Of a DNA stretch of 64,000 nucleotides, positions 58,972 to 64,000 are shown in pieces. Below the pieces are notes generated by a model. That model had not been told where the DNA came from and searched no databases. It saw only the letters and a list, made by a program, of their open reading frames with translations. The DNA comes from UBA4735 sp035935465. GTDB lineage: Bacteria; Chloroflexota; Limnocylindria; P2-11E. The DNA lies in assembly GCA_035935465.1 (NCBI GenBank), contig DASYXA010000062.1, positions 4,101 through 68,100 of the forward strand. Reading direction: 5' to 3'. How positions within the stretch are numbered: the first letter of the stretch is position 1; each line of letters opens with the position of its first letter. Position numbers and translations under genes: made by a program.

Positions 58972-60461
58972 CGGGTCAGCGGGTCGACCACGCGCGTTCC
59001 GACCTTCGCCTCCCAGTGCACGTGCGGCCCGGTGGTCACGCCGGTGAGCCCCACGAGCGCGACGGCCTGCCCGCGCACGACGCGGTCGCCGGTGCGCACG
59101 AGCGCCGCGGAGGTGTGGTAGTCGCAGGTCTCGATCCCGCTCGGGTGACCGACGCACACCCGCCGTCCGCCGACGGCGACCCAGCCCACGGCCGTGACGA
59201 CGCCGTCATCGGACGCGACGAGGATCGAGCCGAGCGGCGCGGCGATGTCGATCCCGGTGTGTGATGGCGTGATGAGCTGGGTGATCGCCCCCACCGCCGG
59301 CCGCAGGTAGCGCAGGCCGGTCGGCGGGAATGCCGCGCCCGCCGGGATGGGTGTCGCCTTCGCCGAACCGCCGGTGCCGCAGCGGAAGAGCTCGAGCCGC
59401 GTCGACCGCAGCGCGGTCCGGCTGTCGCCGGCGAAGTAGCGGCCATCGGGGCTGAAGCCGCGCGCGCCGATGAGGTTCGGCAGCGTCGCGGTCGGACTCG
59501 GGGTACCCGCGCCGAACGCCGCGAACGGGTCGAACGTGATGTCGGCGCTGACGGTCGGCGTCACGGCGCCGAGGAGCACCGACCGCCCATCGGGCGTCCA
59601 CTGGTGCACCGGGCCGGCGGATCGCGACAGCGGCGCGCTGCGCACGGTGTCCCCCTCCCGGATCTCGATCCGGTCGGGATAGCGCACCAGGAGCGCCTGG
59701 CCGGTCGGCGCCCACTCGGTGTACGTCGCGTCCGGCAGGTCGAGCTCCGTGACCGTACCGGTGCGCGTCACGCCGGCGTAGCGGCGGACCGTGCCGTCGA
59801 GCGAGTAGCGCGTGATGAGGAACCGCTCCGCGTCGGCGCTGAAGCTCGCGTCGTCGGCCGGATACGTCGGGACGACACCGGCGGGCAGCCGCGAGAGCGT
59901 GCGCACGTTCCCGTCGGTCCACGACCGCAGCTCGTCCTTCGCGAAGTAATAGAGCGTGTCGCCCACCCATCGCGCGTCGGGGATCGTCGCGCGCGGCAGA
60001 TCGATCACCCGCCCGCCGATGACGATGCGCAGGTCGCCGTCCCAGCTCCAGTACGAGAGGTACGTCCCGCTCCCCGACCACTGCTGCCGCTCGCCGACCC
60101 CGAGCGGGGTGAGCTCGCCGGTCGGCAGATCGAGCGCGTCGAGGAAGAACTCCTCGGGCGATCCGGTGATCCGCGCGGATGGCAGCGCGACCATGTGGTC
60201 GATCGCGAGGGTCCGTCCGTTCGGGGACCAGGCGACCCCGATGGCGTCCGCGATCGGCGGCAGCGCCACGCGGTCGGTGCACACGAGCGCGTCGGGGCCG
60301 TTCGGCGGCGTCGGCGCGGCCACGCCGCGCGGCGAGCCGGTCGGCGCCGGGGCCGGGGCCGGCGGTGAGGCGGACGCTTGGCCGGTCGGCACCGGCTCGC
60401 ACGCCGCGACGAGCGCCGCGGCGAGAAACCAGCCAATGGCGCAACGCCGGGTCCGGTCCAC
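58968..60461 (-). CDS. Lipoprotein with TolB-like beta-propeller fused to M23 peptidase
   Basis: About 497 residues from GTG at 60461. A lipoprotein signal (CAIGWFLAAALVAACEP, lipobox LVAAC), a Pro/Ala linker, then about 280 residues of PD40/TolB-type repeats (VAWSPNGRTLAIDH, FSADAERFLITRY, WTPDGRSVLLGAV, GFSPDGRYFAGDS). The C-terminal M23 domain has SHTGIDIAAPLGS and GPHVHWE (zinc ligands) and a Cys pair (RRVCVGHPSGIETCDYH). The M23 part resembles that of the LysM-M23 protein at 41.9-43.0 kb. Predicted envelope hydrolase with a sensing or docking propeller. Confidence 0.85.
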   Translation of the reverse strand: MDRTRRCAIGWFLAAALVAACEPVPTGQASASPPAPAPAPTGSPRGVAAPTPPNGPDALVCTDRVALPPIADAIGVAWSPNGRTLAIDHMVALPSARITGSPEEFFLDALDLPTGELTPLGVGERQQWSGSGTYLSYWSWDGDLRIVIGGRVIDLPRATIPDARWVGDTLYYFAKDELRSWTDGNVRTLSRLPAGVVPTYPADDASFSADAERFLITRYSLDGTVRRYAGVTRTGTVTELDLPDATYTEWAPTGQALLVRYPDRIEIREGDTVRSAPLSRSAGPVHQWTPDGRSVLLGAVTPTVSADITFDPFAAFGAGTPSPTATLPNLIGARGFSPDGRYFAGDSRTALRSTRLELFRCGTGGSAKATPIPAGAAFPPTGLRYLRPAVGAITQLITPSHTGIDIAAPLGSILVASDDGVVTAVGWVAVGGRRVCVGHPSGIETCDYHTSAALVRTGDRVVRGQAVALVGLTGVTTGPHVHWEAKVGTRVVDPLTR

Positions 60462-60584
60462 CGATAGATTGTTGACACATCGTGCGATGTAGCGCGGTAT
60501 CAGGGTCGGACGGACGTTCCGCGTGGGTCTACCGTTGCCTTGACCGTTCAACCCAGTCCACCGCAGTGAAGGAGAGGTCGACCA

Positions 60585-62669
60585 ATGCGGAGACTCATCA
60601 CCGGAGCGATGTCCCTCGTTCTGGCCTTCGGGGTCATGCTCACGCTCGCGTCGTCCGTGAGCGCCAACCAGGTGGCTGGCGGCGGGTACAGCTCGAGCTA
60701 CGCCGGCGAGTCCGTCTTCACGAACAACGCGGCCGGCGAGACCGGCCAGATGTCCGCGATCTTCTTCAACGACGGCACCCAGACCTGGGCACCCGGCGTC
60801 GTGGGCCTGCTCATCTGCGCCTCCGACAAGGTGACCTGTAACGTCCCGGCGAACACCGCGTACGCGAAGAACTGGTACTCGCAGACGGTCTACGCGACCG
60901 TCACCACCGGCGTCGCCCCGGGCCAGAACGGGTTCTTCATCTACGACTTCACCGTGCCCGCGGGCACGCCCGCCGGCACCGTCACGACCTTCTACGGTGA
61001 CGTCGGTCTCATCGGGACGGGCGCCGAGCTGCGTCCCGAGGGCTACTTCCAGATCAACACGACCCCGACCCCGGTCGTGGCCCTCATCCTGTCGCCGACC
61101 TCGGCCTCCGTGCCGGTCGGCACGACGCAGCAGTTCACGGTGAGCGGCCAGCCCACGGGCTCGACCGTCAGCTGGTCGGTCACCGGCGGCTGCGGTGCCG
61201 TCACCGCGACCGGCCTGTTCGCCGCCACGGCCATGAACTCCGCGAGCCAGCCGTGCAGCGTCGTCGCCGCCGTCGGCGCGCAGCAGGGTATCGCGCCGGT
61301 GACCGTCTTCGGTTCGCCGTCGCAGCTCGCCTGCGCGGCGAACCCGACCACCGTCGTCGCGAACGGCGGCGGCCCGAACGGGACGGCGATCGCGACCGTC
61401 GCGCTCAAGGACGCCAACGGCAACACCGTGTCCAACGCGAGCTCGCCCCAGATCACCGTGAGCAACGTCACGCCGGCGCTCGCGACGATGACCCCGACCG
61501 GGTCGGTCACCCCGTCCGCGGGCGTCGCGACCGTCTCCATCGCGACCACCACGACCGCCGGTCAGATCCAGCTGTCGGCATCGGCCACCGGCCTCACCGG
61601 CTGCAACGTGATCATCACCAGCGGCGGACCGGGCGCCGCCACGAAGACCGTCTCGACCTTCCTCACGAACCCGATCGCCGCCGACCCATCGTCGACGTCA
61701 TCGCTCCAGGTCGACGTCACGGACGCGAACGGCAACCGGGTCATCTCCGACAACTCGACCGTTATCACGATCACCCGCGACGCCGGCAGCACGAACGTGT
61801 GCAACGTCACCGGCATCACCCAGGGCACCAGCACCGGCTTCTCGGCCGGCGGTGGCAACGCCACAGCGATGAACGGCCGGGTCGCGTTCACCGTGGCCGG
61901 CACGAGCCAGCCCGGGCAGTGCCTCGTGGTGAGCACCACGAACAACAGCTCGATCGCCGGCAGCAGCGCCACGCTAACGACCCAGATCGTCGGCGCGGCC
62001 AACAAGCTCGGGATCATCAGCAACGATTCGCCGCACGCGGCATCCAACACCGGCTCGTGCACGGTCGGCGGCACCAACACCGATCAGAGCTGCACCACGA
62101 TCGTCGTCGGCGTCCAGGATGTGAACGGCTCGCTGCTCACGACGGACAGCGGCCGCACGATCAACGCGACGCCCGATCCCGGTACCTGCGCCTCGGCCGG
62201 CGGGGGCAACGTCACCCTGCGCGCCTCGACCACCACCTCGGCCGGGAAGGCGACGTTCGCCTTCTCGAGCGCCGGCGCGTACCCGAGCTGCACGATCACG
62301 TTCTCGAGCTCGAACGTCTCGAGCGTCAACACGAGCACCGCCTGGACGCCGGGCGGCGCGGATCACCTCGCCTGCGTCTTCACCCCGACCCCGCTCCCGC
62401 CGGACAACACGGCGACCTCGAACGGCGCGGTGAGCGTCCGCGACGCGTTCGGCAACGTCATCACCACCGGCACCTACTCGGTGTCGTTCACCCGGACGAG
62501 CGGTACGACCACCACGCTCCTGACCGCGAGCCCGCAGACCACCAGCGGCGGCTACGCGAACTTCACGGTGCGGGCCAACACGACGACCGGCACCGACACC
62601 TACGGACCGGCGATGGCCTCCGGCTCCCTGCCGGGGAGCAACACGACCTGCACGATCGTCGTGCAGTAA
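60585..62669 (+). CDS. Large secreted protein: NBR1-like domain plus Ig-like/BIG2 repeats
   Basis: A 694-residue exported protein. Signal peptide (SLVLAFGVMLTLASSVSANQ), then an NBR1-type Ig-like domain (about 30-150; AIFFNDGTQTWAPGVVGLLIC, VPAGTPAGTVTTFYGDVGLI, LRPEGYFQ), a BIG2-like domain (about 155-235) and four further Ig/invasin-like domains, each about 100 residues with one or two cysteine pairs (ALKDANGNTV, VTDANGNRV, VQDVNGSLL, VRDAFGNVI strands). No LPxTG or transmembrane tail. Likely surface or matrix protein. AAGGAGAGG before the ATG. Confidence 0.82.
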   Translation: MRRLITGAMSLVLAFGVMLTLASSVSANQVAGGGYSSSYAGESVFTNNAAGETGQMSAIFFNDGTQTWAPGVVGLLICASDKVTCNVPANTAYAKNWYSQTVYATVTTGVAPGQNGFFIYDFTVPAGTPAGTVTTFYGDVGLIGTGAELRPEGYFQINTTPTPVVALILSPTSASVPVGTTQQFTVSGQPTGSTVSWSVTGGCGAVTATGLFAATAMNSASQPCSVVAAVGAQQGIAPVTVFGSPSQLACAANPTTVVANGGGPNGTAIATVALKDANGNTVSNASSPQITVSNVTPALATMTPTGSVTPSAGVATVSIATTTTAGQIQLSASATGLTGCNVIITSGGPGAATKTVSTFLTNPIAADPSSTSSLQVDVTDANGNRVISDNSTVITITRDAGSTNVCNVTGITQGTSTGFSAGGGNATAMNGRVAFTVAGTSQPGQCLVVSTTNNSSIAGSSATLTTQIVGAANKLGIISNDSPHAASNTGSCTVGGTNTDQSCTTIVVGVQDVNGSLLTTDSGRTINATPDPGTCASAGGGNVTLRASTTTSAGKATFAFSSAGAYPSCTITFSSSNVSSVNTSTAWTPGGADHLACVFTPTPLPPDNTATSNGAVSVRDAFGNVITTGTYSVSFTRTSGTTTTLLTASPQTTSGGYANFTVRANTTTGTDTYGPAMASGSLPGSNTTCTIVVQ

Positions 62670-62677
62670 CGAGCTCG

Positions 62678-63937
62678 ATGAGCGGGAGACGGCCGGGGCC
62701 CTTCGGGGCTCCGGCCGTCTCCCTGCTCTGGATCGTCGCGCTGTCCCTGGCGTTCCCGTTCCCGGCTGCCGCGTCGACCGCGGGCAGCGGCTTCGACTCG
62801 CGCTACGCGGGCGAGTCGGTGTTCACCAGCCGGCCGGCGGGCCAGACCGGCCAGTTCTCCGCGATCTTCTTCAACGCCGGGACGCAGGCCTGGGCGCCCG
62901 GGGTGGTCGGGCTGATGGTCTGCCTCGCCGATCAGACGACCTGCGGCGTGCCCTCCCCGAACGCCGCGTACGCGAGCAGCTGGTACTCGCCGACGGTCTA
63001 CGCGACCGTCACCGCGCCGGTGTCGCCCGGCCAGAACGGCTTCTTCGTGTACGACTTCGCGGTCCCGGCCGGCACGCCGCCGAACACCGTGGCGACGTTC
63101 AACGGGGACGTCGGCCTGCTCTCATCCGGCGCGCTGCTGCATCCCGAGGGCTACTTCCAGCAGAACGTCACGCCGGTCGCGGCCGGTCCGGCCACGGTCG
63201 CGTCGTTCGATCCGGATCCGATCGCGGCCGACGGCGTGTCGATCACCACGCTGACCGTGTCCGTCCTCGACCGCGGCGCGCCGAACCCGATCTTCGCCTC
63301 GACCCCGATCACCGTGACCCGGCAGGGTGGCCTCGCGTTCTGCGCCCTCACGGGGGTGACCCAGGGCGCCAACGGCACCCTCGCGCTCGACGGGACGACC
63401 GCGAGCGCGTCGGGCAACGTGGTGACCTTCACCGTCGCGTCCACGACGCTGCCGGGCACCTGTCTTCTTGCGATCACGACGGGCGACCTGCGGGTCGCGG
63501 GGACGACCGCCGCGCTCACGACCCGGGTGGTCGGGCCGGGAACGACGCTCGCGGTCTCGAGCGGCGGCGGCGCCGCGCATCCCGCGGCCGTCGCCGGGAG
63601 CTGCACGATCGCCGGGGTCCGCGCGCGCAACAACGACGACCCAAGCTGTGTCGTCGTCACCGTCGACGTGCTCGACCTCAACGGCCTGCGCGTTACCGGC
63701 GACAACACCCGCGTCATCACCGCGACGCTCGACCCGACGACCTGCGCCGGTGGGCCGGGCGGCCCGGTCGCGCTCCAAGGCAGCGCTTCCACCGCGCCGT
63801 CGGCGGCCACGAGCACCGCGGCCGGCGGCCGGGCGACCTTCGTGTTCTCGAGCCACGGGCCGTACGCCGGGTGCCGGATCACGTTCACGAGTCCGTTCCT
63901 GAGCCCGGCGAGCACGACCGAGGCGTGGTCGGCCTGA
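62678..63937 (+). CDS. Shorter paralogue of the NBR1-like/Ig-like secreted protein
   Basis: A 419-residue exported protein, 8 bp after its paralogue. Signal peptide (SLLWIVALSLAFPFPAAAS), the same NBR1-like domain (GFDSRYAGESVFTSRPAGQTGQFSAIFFNAGTQAWAPGVVGLMVC, HPEGYFQQN), then two Ig-like domains matching domains 4 and 5 of the upstream protein (IAADGVSITTLTVSVLD; VTVDVLDLNGLRVTGDNTRVI). Relative to that protein the BIG2, third and last domains are missing. Tandem duplication with domain loss is the simplest reading. The last 63 bp of the window after it contain nothing recognised. Confidence 0.8.
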   Translation: MSGRRPGPFGAPAVSLLWIVALSLAFPFPAAASTAGSGFDSRYAGESVFTSRPAGQTGQFSAIFFNAGTQAWAPGVVGLMVCLADQTTCGVPSPNAAYASSWYSPTVYATVTAPVSPGQNGFFVYDFAVPAGTPPNTVATFNGDVGLLSSGALLHPEGYFQQNVTPVAAGPATVASFDPDPIAADGVSITTLTVSVLDRGAPNPIFASTPITVTRQGGLAFCALTGVTQGANGTLALDGTTASASGNVVTFTVASTTLPGTCLLAITTGDLRVAGTTAALTTRVVGPGTTLAVSSGGGAAHPAAVAGSCTIAGVRARNNDDPSCVVVTVDVLDLNGLRVTGDNTRVITATLDPTTCAGGPGGPVALQGSASTAPSAATSTAAGGRATFVFSSHGPYAGCRITFTSPFLSPASTTEAWSA

Positions 63938-64000
63938 GCCGACCCAGAGACCTCGCGGCGACGAGCGCGCGATCTGCGGTCCCGACCGGGGTCTGACCCG

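Noticed and set aside
60462..60584. Sigma-70 promoter for the Ig-like gene starting at TTGACA (60472)
   Set aside because: The nearest TAT-containing -10 is 20 bp away, too long; not called.

Overview
This is a 64 kb window of very GC-rich bacterial chromosome. Nearly every gene is packed head to tail with 4-bp ATGA, GTGA or CTGA overlaps, and GTG, TTG and even CTG starts are common. Complex I genes, an F420-type nitroreductase, a Ku/LigD end-joining set, a zinc DUF885 peptidase and large Ig-like secreted proteins point to an uncultured soil or freshwater Chloroflexota (Limnocylindria/Ellin6529-like). That placement is inferred from gene content and style only; no rRNA gene is present.

Layout. 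1-4.5 kb: 3' end of a UvrD-type helicase-nuclease, an MFS carrier, rmuC and a small membrane protein. 4.5-10 kb: a tight operon of M20 amidohydrolase, D-aminoacylase, a DUF1611/DgcN-like protein, a DgcA-like enolase-superfamily racemase and a DUF1461 membrane protein, readable as D-glutamate/N-acyl-D-amino-acid salvage. 10-15.1 kb: orphan TadZ-like ATPase, murI, a YchF-like GTPase, a PfkB kinase, a beta-lactamase-fold protein and an FtsL/DivIC-like protein. 15.1-18.7 kb: a mobile patch between two CAU-anticodon tRNA genes. The 3' end of tRNA-fMet, its terminator and a leader are repeated about 600 bp downstream, each copy heading an HNH endonuclease gene. The second HNH gene is split by an IS21-family element with a 5-bp target duplication. 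18.7-25.4 kb: tilS, ftsH, a second IS, holA and transaldolase. 25.4-33.8 kb: pyrG and an NHEJ island (stand-alone ATP ligase, Ku, full LigD) around DUF885 and YkvA-like genes.

33.8-43 kb: small hydrolase, membrane protein, two-component system, aldehyde dehydrogenase, tRNA-Ala(CGC), rsfS-nadD-obg, a radical-SAM-like protein that has lost all three cluster cysteines, and a LysM-M23 cell-wall hydrolase. 43.2-51.2 kb: a partial complex I operon, nuoA-C-H-J-K-L-M-N, without nuoB, D, E, F, G or I. 51-56.9 kb: small membrane proteins, aminopeptidase P-like enzyme, a sortase-like protein with Ser in place of the catalytic Cys, RlpA-like protein, KGG-repeat stress protein, zinc-ribbon protein, LuxR-type regulator, HD hydrolase and an ErpA/IscA-type protein. 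57-64 kb: amidase, F420-type nitroreductase, a beta-propeller/M23 lipoprotein and two tandem paralogous secreted NBR1-like/Ig-like proteins.

The items most worth following are the tRNA-linked HNH cassette, the D-glutamate-type operon, the cysteine-less radical SAM protein, the Cys-to-Ser sortase, the split complex I cluster, and two apparent CTG start codons in CTGA overlaps.
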